From: Luzula sylvatica
Taxonomy: Eukaryota > Streptophyta > Magnoliopsida > Poales > Juncaceae
Reading direction: 5' to 3'
DNA length: 64,000 bases
Assembly: GCA_946800325.1 (NCBI GenBank)
Contig: OX326961.1
Span: 15,932,215-15,996,214, forward strand
Below the pieces are notes generated by a model, which was given only the letters and a program-made list of their open reading frames with translations, was not told the DNA's origin and did no database searches. Shown here one piece after another: positions 11,408 to 24,362 of the stretch (position 1 is the stretch's first letter; each line of letters starts with the position of its first letter). A program made the translations under genes and the position numbers.

Positions 11408-14400
11408 ATGTCTTTGGTTCCAATTGAGGCGCAGGAGGAATTATCTAGAAGATTCTCGAATCTCAGGAGTGTCCGGTGGAGAATTGATCTCGGGATCTTG
11501 CCTTCCAATCCATTAGCTTCTATTGATGATCTCAGACGAGCTTCAGCCGATTCTAGAAGAAGGTTTTCCCTTATTTTCTTATTTTCTGCTAATTTCTTCT
11601 TCTTTTACACATATTAGGTTTTCACAACAACAATTTGGAGAAATTAAAGCGATTTTATATATTTTCTAGCTTAAACGTGCTATTTTATTAATCATAATCA
11701 ACACACATTTTCACTGAATTAATCAAACCAATAATAAGATAACAATTCTTTGACAAATTCAACTCACACATGTACCAATCCTATAAACTAAACCAAAAAA
11801 ATAATTTTCCTTTCTCCTTAATAAAGGTACGCGAGTTTACGTCGCAAACTCTTAATAAATCCTCACGTCGTAAAGGACGAAGACGCTCCCTCCGATCTCT
11901 CCATCGACAACCCTCTATCCCAAAACCCGGGTACATAACATAATCTAACATAACTAACTAACTAAATAACTAACTAACTGACGTACTAACAAACTTTTTT
12001 GTCATTTTGTGGGTGAAAAGAAAGTACGTGGGGGAAGTATTTTCGAAATGCGGAGTTGGAAAAGACGGTCGACCAAGATTTGACGAGATTATATCCGGAA
12101 GATGGGAGTTATTTCCAAACTACGAATTGCCAATCGATGCTTAGACGCATCCTCTTATTGTGGGCTCTCCAACACCCTCAATTCGGCTATCGCCAAGGCA
12201 AGTCTCTCATTGTACCTTTTACTTTTATATTTTCTAGGGGTATATTCGTCATTCCCCAAATGTTACAAAAAATGTTATATTTAAATCAAAAACTGACTTA
12301 CAACACCTGGTATGTTATAATCAGGTGTTGTCACGTCAGCTTCGTATTTAATTCAGGTATTTTTTTGGAGGCTAGTATTGTTTATACATGAATTAAAAAT
12401 ACTAGCTTCAACAAAAAATAACTGAATTAAACTCGAAGCTGACGTGGCAAAACCTGATTGGATGCACACAATTATAATAAAAAAAATCTTTTGTAAATAA
12501 TATTTATTTATTTTATTAATATTATAGGGATGCACGAATTGTTGGCGCCATTGGTATACGTGCTCCACGTGGACTTGGACCACTTGTCACAAGTAAAAAA
12601 ACTGCATGAAGATTGCTTCGCGGATAATTTCGAAGATACCCACTTCATCCAAACCGAGAACCCGAAACTCAAGACCTCGAAACAAATCACCACCTTCGAC
12701 GATTTATCCCCCGAAAAGAAACAAATCTTCCTCTTAAGCGACCCTTACGGAGCCGAGGGCGAACTAGGGGTAGTTTTGTCCGAAAAATTCTTCGAACACG
12801 ACGCGTACTCCATGTTCGACGGTTTAATGGATGGCGGGTCCGATTTTACCGTCTCCATCTCTGAGTTCTTTTCCAATTCCACGTTTCAAAAAGGGGTGAG
12901 CTTACCTCCCGTTATCGAGGCCTCTTCGGCTTTATACCATTTATTGAGTTTGGTAGACCCTTCTTTACATACGCATTTAATTGAATTGGGAGTCGAGCCT
13001 CAGTATTTCGCGTTGAGGTGGTTACGGGTTTTATTCGGTCGGGAATTCGATCTCGATGATTTGTTGTTCATTTGGGACGAGATTTTTTCTTACGAGAATA
13101 ATAAGAATGGCTGCGCGGAAATCGATGCGGGGTTTAGGGTTTTGTGCACGGATCGAGGAGCGTTTATTGCGTCGTTTGGCGTATCGATGATTCTTCATTT
13201 GAGACCCGCTTTGTTGGCCACCGAAAACGTCACTGTTTGTCTCCAAAAATTATTGAATTTCCCCCAAAAAAATATCGAGATTCGAAATTTTTTGGTTAAG
13301 AAAGCGCGAGAACTATTTGAAATCGCGGCGAAAGCGAATAATAAAATTTACGAATCGAACCATCATCATGTTAATAAAGCGAAAACGCCACCTCAGCATC
13401 ATCAAGTACCGAGTAGTTATTGGGAAGAGAAATGGAGAGTGTTGCACAAAACCGAGTCTTTAGAGAAAACGAACAAAGACTCGGTCCATGGTAGACCAAC
13501 GAGGAAAAAATCGTTGAGAGAGAGATTTGGTTTGTTATCGCGGACCGAGTCGGACCCCTTAGAAAATGAGAGCGGCGAAACGGGGATTCGGAGAAGACTC
13601 TTTGATGAAATTGAGAATAAAAAAGAGGGGCTGAATGCAAATTTACCGGTTCCTATTGTTGCTACTACTTCTAAAAGCGAAAATGTATCAATTAATGATA
13701 ACAATAATGTTGTTGGGGTGTTGAATGGGCGTGTCTCGAGTTCCGTGCCGAATTGTATTGGTAATAATAATAATGATAACGTGAATGGGATTGGGGCATC
13801 GAAATCCGCGCGAGGAGAGCGCGAATCGAGTCCTTCTAGTTCAAGTTCGAGTTCGGTGAATAATGAGAGGGAGAATTATGAGAATGATACTGATAAGAGT
13901 AGCGTTACTTCGAATTGTTTCGTTTGCGAAATTGTGGAAGAAGAGGGGGTTTTGAGTAAAAATGGAGAAAAGAAGGTGGAGATTGAACAAGAAATAGAAA
14001 AAGAAATAGAAAAAGAAAAAGGAACCGAAAAAGAAAAAGAAAAAAAAAAGGATAATGGAAAAGAAAAACTCGAAAATAGATCGGCCTCAGGGAAATTCGG
14101 TTGGCTATTTAAATTTGGGAAAGGAGAAAATAATAACAATAATAATAATAATAATAATATTAGTAGTAATGTAAATAGTAATATCGAAAAAATTGAAGGG
14201 CAAGAACGAAAAATCGACAAGGAGAATTCCAATTCTAGTTCTAGTTTGAAAGGAGAGAATAGTGGGGATAAAAATGTAATTGGTACCTTCAAAAATCTCG
14301 GTCAATCCATGCTTGACAATATTCAGGTACAAATACTTCATTTTATTTGCTAATATTCTATTTTATTTACTACTATTATCATTTCTATTTTACTGTTCTG

Positions 14401-14536
14401 TTTTTAATTTTGTTTTTGTGTGAAATAATAGGTAATAGAATCGGTGTTTCAACAAGATAGAGGAAAAGGACAAGCCACAGCAATGGCCGCATTGACCGAG
14501 TTGCGGAAGATCAGCAATTTATTAAACGAGATGTAA
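11408..14536 (+). CDS. TBC (Rab-GAP) domain protein, TBC1D5-like
   Basis: Predicted Rab GTPase-activating protein of membrane traffic, about 779 residues in five exons: 11408-11562, 11827-11930, 12021-12197, 12528-14326 and 14432-14536. Phases agree throughout. The N-terminus has RWRIDLGILP, YASLRRKLL and DNPLSQNPESTWGKYFRNAELE. The catalytic dual finger is present: the arginine of VDQDLTR (about residue 109) and the glutamine of YRQG (about 145), followed by MHELLAPLVYVLHVD and the rest of the TBC fold to about residue 390. The C-terminal half is low complexity: Ser-rich, a Lys/Glu stretch (about 633-668) and ten or more Asn in a row near 680. A last small exon encodes a helix, ALTELRKISNLLNEM. 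Intron 3 has a GC donor (AAG/GCAAGT). An in-frame upstream codon run to 11231 exists, but 11408 is the first ATG with family-like sequence after it. Similar to Arabidopsis At4g29950/At5g57210 by recall. Confidence 0.9.
12320..12458. repeat. Hairpin element inside intron 3 of the TBC gene
   Basis: Two arms of about 60 bp (12320-12378 and 12399-12458) are near-perfect reverse complements around a 20-bp loop. Matching blocks include ATCAGGT, CACGTCAGCTTCG, TTTAATTCAG and GCTAGTAT. The intron is transcribed with the gene, so a long imperfect hairpin RNA would form. No target duplication is evident; it could be a small MITE or a hairpin RNA precursor. Confidence 0.7.
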
Positions 14537-14857
14537 AATTTTATTTGAAAAAAAAGAGGAGGAAATTTAATGTCAAAATTTTGAGTACCATTCTTTGCGG
14601 AATAATAAAAGGAAGATTAATTTAGTGATAATTTAAGGCCTTTTTTCATTTTTTTGTAATATATTTTTATCTAATAAATTGTATATATGCGAAGTTGAAT
14701 TCAATTTATAAATAGAGTAATAATTTTAGTAAAGAGGCTTTTGTAATTTTAGAAATTTTATTCTTTCAACAAAAACTAGGGTTTTCACGTTATTGTACCA
14801 TAAAGCCACCAACATATAATAACTTAGTAAAGAGTATTATATTGGAACCATATTCGT

Positions 14858-14993
14858 AAAAAATAAATATTAAAATAATCGGGTACTTTACATGGTGTAT
14901 CCGACCCGTATTCAATATGCATCGTACTCAAATCCGTATCAGATATGCGTATCTTCAGGATAATTTTGTATTTTTGAAGTATACGCATATCAT
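14858..14993. mobile_element. Fragment of the CTATGTTGC hAT-like family
   Basis: This segment follows the last 140 bp of the copy at 9183: an A-rich spacer with AATATTAAAATAATCGG, a TGGTGTATCCGA core, TCAGGAT, then GTATTTTTGAAGTATACGCATATCAT as a mutated terminus. The left part is missing. Confidence 0.55.
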
Positions 14994-15003
14994 AAATAAT
15001 AAT

Positions 15004-15410
15004 ACGACATGGCTGACGAAATCATAGTTTTGAGAGTCAAATCAACGAATCCTATTAGTGCTGCAAACACATCCAATACTTATTACTTGGGCCATGTTCG
15101 AACCACACAAGTTTTGGTCCATAGTTTGTATAGTTTTCTAATTGGGATGTTTGGACATGGTTTAGGATCTATAATTTTGAGATTCAAAATGAGAAAATTC
15201 CAAGAAAACCATGTAATTGATTGTGTTTCCAAAATTTAGATGTGATTGGATTTTTGCTTGGAATGGAAGAGAATAAAAGCAAAATTTCATTTTCAATGTC
15301 ACGTTTTTGTTTATCATGTTTTGTTTATCTTTAATTTTGATTTTTTTTTTAATATTATCTATTTATTGAATACTATGGTGGTATAATAAAAAATTAATTA
15401 TTGACTAGGT
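15004..15410. repeat. Tandem duplication, first unit
   Basis: Aligns in the same direction with 16473-16866. Shared blocks include GAGAGTCAAATCAACGAAT, GTTTTGGTCCATAGTT, GATTGGATTTTTGCTTG and TTTGTTTATCATGTTTT. The sequence just upstream (about 14783-14815) also matches 15430-15476, so the duplicated unit was larger. The open frame here (15009-15239) is not kept in the second copy and is not taken as a gene. Confidence 0.7.
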
Positions 15411-15476
15411 TGGTGATGATTCAACGAGGTATTGCAAATTATTGTATCATATTGCCACTAACATATAATAAAACAA

Positions 15477-15675
15477 GGAAAATTTTCAAAAAAACTCCTA
15501 ATTTTTCTTAATATTTCAAAAAAACCTCAACTTCTTCAAAACTCTAAAAAAGACCTTCTTCTAAACTTTTCATTTTCATCTAACCTCCTATCATCAAATT
15601 ATCATTAAATTAATTTAATTAAAATATTATACTTTTCTAAATGACCAAATTACCCTTCAAGTAATTTTTTTATTC

Positions 15676-15707
<32 letters not shown>

Positions 15708-16463
15708 TAAATAACAAATAATTTATGGAAATAAAATATATATTTAACAATTCAATAATAATTTATTATTATTATTAATAATAATAATAGTAATAATTTT
15801 TGGAAATAATAATAATATAAATTTCTTGAAAAGTTTCGGAAATAGTAATAATACAAATTTTTGGAAAATATAAAAATACATATTAAATAGTATTTTATTC
15901 CAAAAAAATAGAAATATAATATTATTTTAGAATTTAGTTTTAATGTTCATTCATTGTTCATAATATGAGCTGTTGAAATCAAAGTAGATGCTGAAATCAA
16001 ACTATCTGCTAAAATTAAAACTAGCTAGAGTACATACTTTGGCAAGAAATACTATTTTAGTAACTATTTTTTATTAACAATTATTGAGAATTAAAACTAA
16101 ATGTTAAACTAGTATTATTTTGTCAAGATATTATAAGGAATAATTTTTTATATCGTTGTTTATTTTTTATTATTATTTAATGCTAATTTCCTACGACAAA
16201 ATATATAATAAATAAAATATCAAAATTATGTATATGACATATAGTTAAAAAAATATTTATGGAGATTTTTATGTTAATAAAATAATACAAAAAATATTTA
16301 ACATAATTAAATGAGGAAAATAGAGGGGAAGGATGTTTTGGTGAAATGCCTATATGGGGATAAATGAAAACGAAAAGTGTGAGAGAGAATTTCTTTTTGG
16401 AGTATCCAATAATGAGTTTTTTTTACAAATAAAAAAAAATAGGGAGTTATTTGAAAATTTCCC
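15477..16463. mobile_element. Mutator-like element with 9-bp target duplication
   Basis: A 987-bp AT-rich element starting GGAAAATTTTCAAAAAAACTCCTA and ending in the inverse, AGGGAGTTATTTGAAAATTTCCC. Both sides carry ATAAAACAA (15468-15476 and 16464-16472), a 9-bp duplication. The interior is largely ATT/AAT repeats with no coding frame that resembles a transposase. It sits at the junction of the tandem duplication. Confidence 0.72.
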
Positions 16464-16472
16464 ATAAAACAA

Positions 16473-16866
16473 CATGTGCTAACAAAATCATAGTTTTGAT
16501 CAGTTTTGAGAGTCAAATCAACGAATTCAATTAGTGTTCCAAATGCGAACATATCCAAAACCTATTGCTTGGGCCACGTTCGAACCACTAGTTTTGGTCC
16601 ATAGTTGTATAGGTTATTCAATTTTGTATAGTTTTCTAATTAGGGTGTTTGGACATGTTGTAGGATATATAGTTTTTGAGAGTCAAAATTAGCAGATTCC
16701 AAGGAAACTTGAGTGTGATTGGATTTTTGCTTGAAATTGAAGATAATAAAAGCTAAATATTTCATTTTCAGTGTCACATTTTTGTTTATCATGTTTTTTA
16801 TCTTCAGTTCTGATTGATTTTTTTTTTAATATTATGGTGGTATAGTACAAAATTAATCATTGACTC
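16473..16866. repeat. Tandem duplication, second unit
   Basis: Diverged copy of 15004-15410 in the same orientation, beginning right after the target duplication of the Mutator-like element. It has a small extra internal repeat (TTTTGTATAGTT region) and point changes spread evenly, suggesting an old, non-coding duplication. Confidence 0.7.
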
Positions 16867-19800
16867 TTATTTATATAGTATATTAACTTTCTTTCTTTTT
16901 CCTTTTTTTTTACAAAAAAAGTTATATGTTATATTTATATAATTTTAAACATTTCATTTATTACATTTTTTTTGTGAAAAGCAAGCACCAAATAATAAAC
17001 AAATAAACAACGATATAAAAAAAATATGTACCCTGAGAATATCTTGTATGAAATATATTATTTTAATACTTAGTTTTAATGTTAATTCCTCTTTTTATTA
17101 AAAATACGATTGATAGCTTCATGTGATATCATCAAACATATTTTTTTTTAACATTCATCTTTGTTTCATGTAATTTCTTACTTAAAAATTTTTCTGATAT
17201 TATTTATTAGTTTTCTGTTACTATATAAAACTGTGCTAGCAAACAGGCTCATGATCAACTGAGTTGTCAACTTGTCATTCAATTAATCGATTATTTCTTT
17301 ACACAAAGCAAAAAATAAAATAGAAAACTACATTACATATAATTCTAACAAGAAACAAAGTAAGTAAATGAAAATATTCTTTTATTTGGTCTGTTATTTT
17401 ACTCTTTTATTTGGTCTGTTATTTCTGATATTATTTATTAGTTTTTATATATTGGCATTAGATTCCTATCTACTAACGGTGCCAATATAGTACTTAACTT
17501 CAAATATAAGTCTGGTACCTGTATCTAATCTTGTACCAGAAGTTATGCAGTGTAGCTAACTTGTCTGTAGATAAGGTGGCTATACCTTGAACCAATTTTT
17601 AACCCATAATATATATACTATTATTGGTCCATTTTATTTTTTATGTACCGTCGGTACGTACCAAACGACCTATAACAGGATCAATATAGAGGGTGTTATA
17701 TTTCTTAATTTGAAAAACCCACAAATTAAACAAACTTTGAAGTGATCTACAAGTAAAAAGTAGTTAGAAATGGTTTGGAAAATAAGCTCAGTTCTAGAGA
17801 CTGAGAGAGAGAGAGAGAGATGTTCATGAGGAATATATATATATGATGAAAACAACGTTTTTTATTTAAGAAACTTGCCGCATAAAAATTGTACAAATAA
17901 CTCTTATATTTTCAATATATTAAATTCACAACGAGCTCATAGTCGCCAATTTGCAAAATCCAAGAACATAACTACCTTACAAATTTTCAATTCTAAAGAG
18001 CAGTGTAACGGACACAACGATAAGAGATGTCGTGTCGAAGTTTCCCACACAAGCAACTTCGATGTGTATTGAAATTTAGAATTTGGGCAAAATTTTAATT
18101 CGAAAAAATTGAATTTGGTCATTGTTGTATCAAAGTGACTAATAAGCTAAAGAGAAGACAAAAAAGTCTTTGGCTTTTCACACCCAAATTTCAAACTGCG
18201 AACGATATATTATCATGGATGAAGAAGTGACAATCGAGTCGATAAATCTCTTATATCAAATCATCGATAACGTCATTTGATATGTATATGTCTATTGCTG
18301 GTTGGTGGATGATTTTTAAGACATGTTTCAATGTATGATGACAATACATTTATGTGGAGAATGCTAATAATTTGTTTAAAATTTTGAAGTGCTTGACAAG
18401 AAATGAAAGTAAATGATTTCGAAAGCTATCTTCACTTTACATTATTGGCCATATGAACGCACATGGATCCGGAACACGCGGTGATGCACAAGATAATGTG
18501 GAGATATAGACCATTAACATAGATAATTCGTTTCGGTTTATGAGATCACAGTATTTACGTATGTATATATAGCAAATTAATTATTTGAAGTGCTTTCTAA
18601 GTTAATTGGTAGATAAGGCTTGATTAATTAACACACATATATAATTTCAAAGATTTTGCAAGTAAATCTCAGCAATGACACGTAAGCAAATCAACTATGA
18701 ACACTGCTTAATTTGCTTCAACAAGAAAGGACTACACGTACTATAAAGCATGATCAATCTGAATAAGCTTCTTCTTTTTTTTTTTTTTTGAGAAAAATCT
18801 GAATAAGGTTCTTGATTTGGAAAATGATATGGATTGATGAAAAAAATCCATTATAATCTCAATTAGTTACGGGTCAAATCTTAACTAGATAACGATTACG
18901 CCATTTTGATCTCTTTGTATCTACTAATTGGTGACAGTGCAATTTTTATAATTGTGTTGATTATGATATATTTTATGTACTACTTACAACCTTGAATACT
19001 TGTTACCTTTCAACATAAATGTATATTAAATTGCCATTAGGTGCGTGTTTTAGTTATTTACTCAATAATTGTGATGAAAAGGGAACTTATATTATAGTCA
19101 ATAATATCTCAGTACAACAATCAATAAATGACTATACTTGAATTATAATATAATTAATACATATATATATATAATTATTTTGAGAAAAATACACACATAT
19201 ATATAATAAAAAGTACAGAAAAGATTAAAGCTCGTTACACTGCATATTGCATGCCAAAATACGAAAACTCAGAGAAAACTAAATGTACCCAATAAAGCTT
19301 CTTTAATTTTGCATTTTTTTTCTTCTAATTATTCAAAACATGGGTTGATTAGCAAACAAATTTATTGATGAAGCTTCCATGAACAAGTGTGAAAGATGTT
19401 GCGTGTCTCGCACGAAACCTTTTTGAAATGGTAGAGTCGCATTTAAGATGCCGACATTATTCTTTCATAAAAAAAGATGGCGACATTACTTAGCAGAATC
19501 ATAATATTTAATCATCTTCGATAAATCATAAATTATAACCATTAGTTGAGTAGCATTCTATCACGAACCCTTTATTGGTTAATGGTAATTATTTAATTGC
19601 TCTCATAAAAAAGAAAAAAAATTAGATAGGTTAGTTATTATTTGTTTCTTGCATTAGAATACCAATAACAAACTCCAAACATTTTGGGGGAAGAACATAG
19701 GATTCACAAAATCAAGAATTTGGTTTAACGAGTGGAAAAACTCGACTCGACATGAGGTTAAGGCATCAAATCAAACTCATAATTTGAACTTCTGTACAAG

Positions 19801-21180
19801 AAATGTACAAAAGTGGGGGCAAGTGGATATCTATTTCTGGATTTAGATTAAAAGGCTTTTGGAGAATATCTATTCTAAAATTCATATATAGATTTCAGAA
19901 AATCGTATAATACATATTTTTTCGCAAAAAAAAAAGGAAAATTGAAACATTATAGAAAGTTTGTTTGAATTGAGTTTCTCAAATTTTGTACTCACAATGC
20001 AAATTCAAACATCTTACAATTATATGATGAGTTTTTGACCAAAAAGGTGGATTAATTATGATATTTCTACTTTTTTTTATGGACTATTGTAACTAGGAAT
20101 TTACTTTGAGATGATCACTATTCAATTGCACAGATACATGAAAGATTGATTCCACCAAACATAGTAAATATATTCATATTTGTTGTAACAATTTGAATAA
20201 ACTTTCTAACTAGGCATAGCCATCAAGTTCATCACTAGTCAACTTTAAATATTTGGTTTTGATCCTTGTAGGTATAATGAAAAATACTTAATTAATGCTA
20301 TTGATATTAGTTCGCGATAATTTAGACCGAATCAAGATATAGGCGGGCGGTCTCACGTTCATACTCGAAAATCACTTTTAATGAGGAATTATAAAAAAAA
20401 AAACTTTTGGTCTAAATTTACTTCAATATAGTATATGGTTCTGTAGAAAAAAAATTCCTTTAAAGCCCAAATAATAAACAAACAAACAATTTATCAAAGA
20501 TTGAGTATAATCTTAACTGTCATCTTCGTATAGATCATGACAATATGACAAAAAAATCTTGTAAATGGAAGAAAGAAAAATATAACAGTCAAATGAACTC
20601 ACTGTTCATCCCACAAGAACCCTAGATTTAAGCAAATATACAATTTATAAGGGACCAGAAGAATATGTATTGTTGGTTGATGACACGAATGATATTGACA
20701 TTTTCCATTCCTAAAAAGGAATTGGAGCCTCCATTCCTACCCCAAGACATTGTTGAAAATGAAATATATTGTTCAAAGTTTCAAACTAATTAGAAATGGA
20801 GATCACAATGAACTTTCGAAGTTATTCAGTGCAAGATATATATATTGCTTATAAAAAGGTTCATGTTTTTCAAACATGCATTCAAGTATCATTGTCTTTT
20901 AACTCATAAAAATAGCAAGCAAAACTACAAAATGGATTCATAACAAGACTCAAACCTCATTCATACATGACCAATCTAAGAACAAACAAGCAAGCAATCT
21001 TCCAATTCCATGCATGCACATAATTAATAGCCCATACAAGATCTTCTATGCCCATATTTTCTATATCATTTCATACAACATTATAGTTGTTTCTAGTGCA
21101 CAGTGCACATATAAGATGTATAGAAAGGAACTGTACAAAGAATAAGGTCATGATAATGAAGAAAACTGTTTATTATAATC
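16867..21180. other. Gene-free AT-rich stretch
   Basis: I see no supported gene, RNA gene or complete transposon here. Frames are short and unconserved. Only short low-complexity tracts stand out, for example a GA run near 17805 and a T run near 18777. Distal promoter sequence of the downstream NAC gene may be included. Confidence 0.6.
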
Positions 21181-21352
21181 CAAGTGGTTTGGTCCAGAGG
21201 AGACCCTGGCCCGGTTTACCTGGCCGAGTGATCCTCCGGGTCAAGGGGAAATTGTGGGGTCCTTTTACAGGGCCATTCTTACATGTCAGAAGAAGAATGG
21301 CTAAATTTCTAGGGGAAATATGGCCATGTGGGGCCAATATTGCACGTGGCAT
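21181..21352 (+). promoter_or_regulatory. GC-rich island about 0.6 kb upstream of the NAC start codon
   Basis: About 170 bp of much higher GC content than its surroundings. It holds a 9-bp inverted repeat (GCCATTCTT at 21272-21280 and AAGAATGGC at 21293-21301), two GGCC-rich blocks, and at its right edge GCACGTGGC, which contains the ACGT core of G-box/ABRE sites. An open frame crosses it but resembles nothing known. A regulatory role is inferred from composition, motif and position only. Confidence 0.4.
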
Positions 21353-21926
21353 GTTTTTCATATTTGATACTTTGATGATTGTTTTTCTTCAAAATGGTTC
21401 AAAAAGAAAATAGAAAAGATGAATGGATTGGTATATAAAGTTGAAAGGATTTGAAAAATATATATAAATAAAGAAAGTTGTAATATAAGATGGTTAAGAC
21501 TAGAAGAGAAATGGTCACCACAAAATTTGTCAAATTGATTAATACACATATCCACAAATTAAGATATCTTGAGAGTGAAGCCCCTTAGTTGGTAGAATCT
21601 TCACACGCACAAGAAAGACTCAGACTACACTACAAACCGTTCTCTCTACATATATCCCTCTCTTCCTTCACCAACAAATTTAGGTGTCTTGTTTCTAGAT
21701 ACCAAACCCTAATTTGAGATACTCCTCTTCCTTCTTTCACTTATTTCTTGATTAACCCTCTATTTATCAATCGATAGTATATCGATCGAGCTTTCTTGTT
21801 TGATATTCAGTCATACTTCTCTCTCCTTTCTTCTAGGGTTTCATATTTGTCTCACGAGTTACATATTTTCTTCTTCTACGATTGATACGTATATAAGAGA
21901 TTGAGATAATTAAGAACGATAATATA

Positions 21927-23787
21927 ATGGAAGGAGAAGCGAAAAAAGAAGCTGAGAGTTTGCCGCCAGGGTTTCGATTTCATCCAACAGACGAAGAGCT
22001 CATCACGTATTACTTGCAACACAAAGTCACTGAAACGGATTTTAACGCGAGAGCAATTGCCGATGTTGATCTTAACAAATGCGAACCATGGGATTTACCA
22101 GGTAATTAGTTAAACAAGATACATGGCTTTAATCTTTGATTATTTTTCTTTTTTTCCTTTCTATTGTTTTGTTAAAGATTTCTTGATAAAATTCATCTAT
22201 ATGCAATTTTTGCTATTTCTTCGTTAATTTGATAAGAAGTTCGACTTAATAATCAAATTAGCCAATTGAAGAAAAATCATGGAACTGTTTTTCTACAAAG
22301 TTTCGTATTCTTACACTAACTGTTTGCTAAGTGAATATACGGAAAAAAAATGTCTTGTACTTCTTTTCCTACCAACTACACTGTTCCAATATTTTCCCTA
22401 TTAACAAAGTCTAATTAATACGAGCTACTTGCATATTTTCAAAGTATTGTACTTGCACTCTTTCTCCATGTATTTCACATTATTTTCTTCTTTTCTATTT
22501 TCCTACCAAATTCAAATTTAAATCCCATACACCAAGTCACTTTCTTGACTAATTCTTCAATCAATTTTCCAAAACCCTAGTAAATTAACATACTTACTAG
22601 TTACTACACGAAAACACAAACCCTAATCAAAATGATTAAACTCTTTTTTCAGATAAAGCAAAGATGGGAGAAAAGGAATGGTATTTCTTTAGTTTACGAG
22701 ACCGAAAGTATCCTACTGGCGTCCGTACCAACCGAGCAACGAACGCAGGCTATTGGAAAACAACAGGGAAGGATAAGGAAATATATAGCGGCGCAAATTC
22801 AGATCTTGTTGGTATGAAGAAAACCCTAGTTTTCTACAAAGGGAGAGCTCCGAGAGGAGAGAAAACTAATTGGGTCATGCATGAGTATAGGTTGCATCTC
22901 AAGTTCTCCAAATCCAACAAGGTATGGACCAATGTACCTAAATAAAGTACAGGTCACTATAACATTTTTATAATTTATAATGCAAGTGTCTTTGTTAATA
23001 CAAAGATATTCTTTTATATAAACTAAAATTTGCATGCATGTACAAACTAGGAAGAAAATATGGTTCACAACATACTCCATATTGCCAAAACAATGTCAAT
23101 TATTTACAATTACTTTAGTTAATTAGTAAAATGTTGAGGTGCTTGAATCTCATTGACAATGTACAAGTAACCAAACTACATATCAAAAACTACAAGAAAA
23201 TAAAGAAACTGATGGACCAAAATTTATGAAAAAATCAAATTTAATCCATGCAGGATGAATGGGTCGTTTGTCGCATATTCATGAAGAGCTCCGGCACCGT
23301 GAAAAAGTACCCTTCAAACACGCACACTCGAGCCCACCTTTACACACTTGATATGGGCCCACCTCTCCTCCCTACATCTTTCCTCCAAAGCGACCCATTT
23401 ACACGTGGTCCCCCCTTTCTGACAACAGCTGACATGGCTGAGCTGTCTCGCTTCGCCAGAGGTGCCCCAGGTTTCAACCCTCACATTCAACCTCACCCCG
23501 GTTTTGGGTCACACATGCCCCCTTTCGCATTATCGAACCTAAATTTGAACTTGGGTGCATCTCAACCGCCTTCGCAACTACTTCGGTCAATGCCGGTCAT
23601 GTCAAGTCAGGCAATGACCGAGCAGACTGGCTCGATGAGTCTACCTGGTCCAGTCATGGGATCACACGATGGAGTATTTAATGGTGATTCTGGCGCGGGG
23701 ATGAACGGAATTAGGTATCATCAACATCATCATCAAAATTTGGAGCAATGTGTCGAACCACTTGAAGGCTATTGGCCATCTTATTGA
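21927..23787 (+). CDS. NAC domain transcription factor (NAM/CUC-type)
   Basis: Plant-specific transcription factor of about 325 residues in three exons: 21927-22101, 22653-22921 and 23254-23787, with GT-AG borders and matching phases. This is the classic NAC gene structure. The DNA-binding NAC domain covers about residues 12-160 with subdomains in order: [47 protein letters not shown] and [46 protein letters not shown]. The C-terminal half is Pro/Ser/Met-rich with a His run and ends GYWPSY, in keeping with an activation region. The domain sequence is closest by recall to the NAM/CUC/NAC100 side of the family. I found no obvious miR164 target site in the C-terminal exon, so miR164 control is not supported. 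A 5' leader of several hundred bases, rich in CT, precedes the ATG. Confidence 0.95.
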
Positions 23788-24362
23788 TAGATATTTGATT
23801 TAGAGTTTGAGAAGTAATTGTGAGAATAGTTTTAGTTGTGCTATTTATAGATTGAGTTTCATATTTCTTCTTTTCTTCTTGTTTTGTTCGTTTGGAATAG
23901 TGTGTAGAAATCATAAGTTGGTTACATGCTTTAGCCAATTTTCTTTTCTTTACTTTTTTATTTTGAAGATTTTTGGAGAGGGTTAAAATATCTCTACCAA
24001 AATTGTGTATGTATAACAAAATATTGAATAAATAACTTATTTCCCTTAATATTCCCTCAATTAAATTTATGTAATAGCAATAAATGATAAATATATTAAA
24101 TACTAAATCATAATGATAAATATATTTTATTCAAAAAAATAATGATAAATATATTAAATACAAATCATACTGAAGATTAAACAATATGAGTTTTGATAAA
24201 TACATTAAATAAAACATTTTTATGTGATAAACAATATGAGATGATAAATGATTCAAATGTTTAATCATATTAAATGTTAAATTTAGTTTATTAAGTTGTT
24301 TTATTGTCTCATTCCACATATGCTAAATCATGCTTAATTAAATATTTTTGTGATATTATTTC

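Noticed and set aside
12056..12391. Frame starting within exon 3 of the TBC gene and reading into the intron
   Set aside because: The first half is the real exon; the rest is intron read-through past the GC donor and lacks family similarity.
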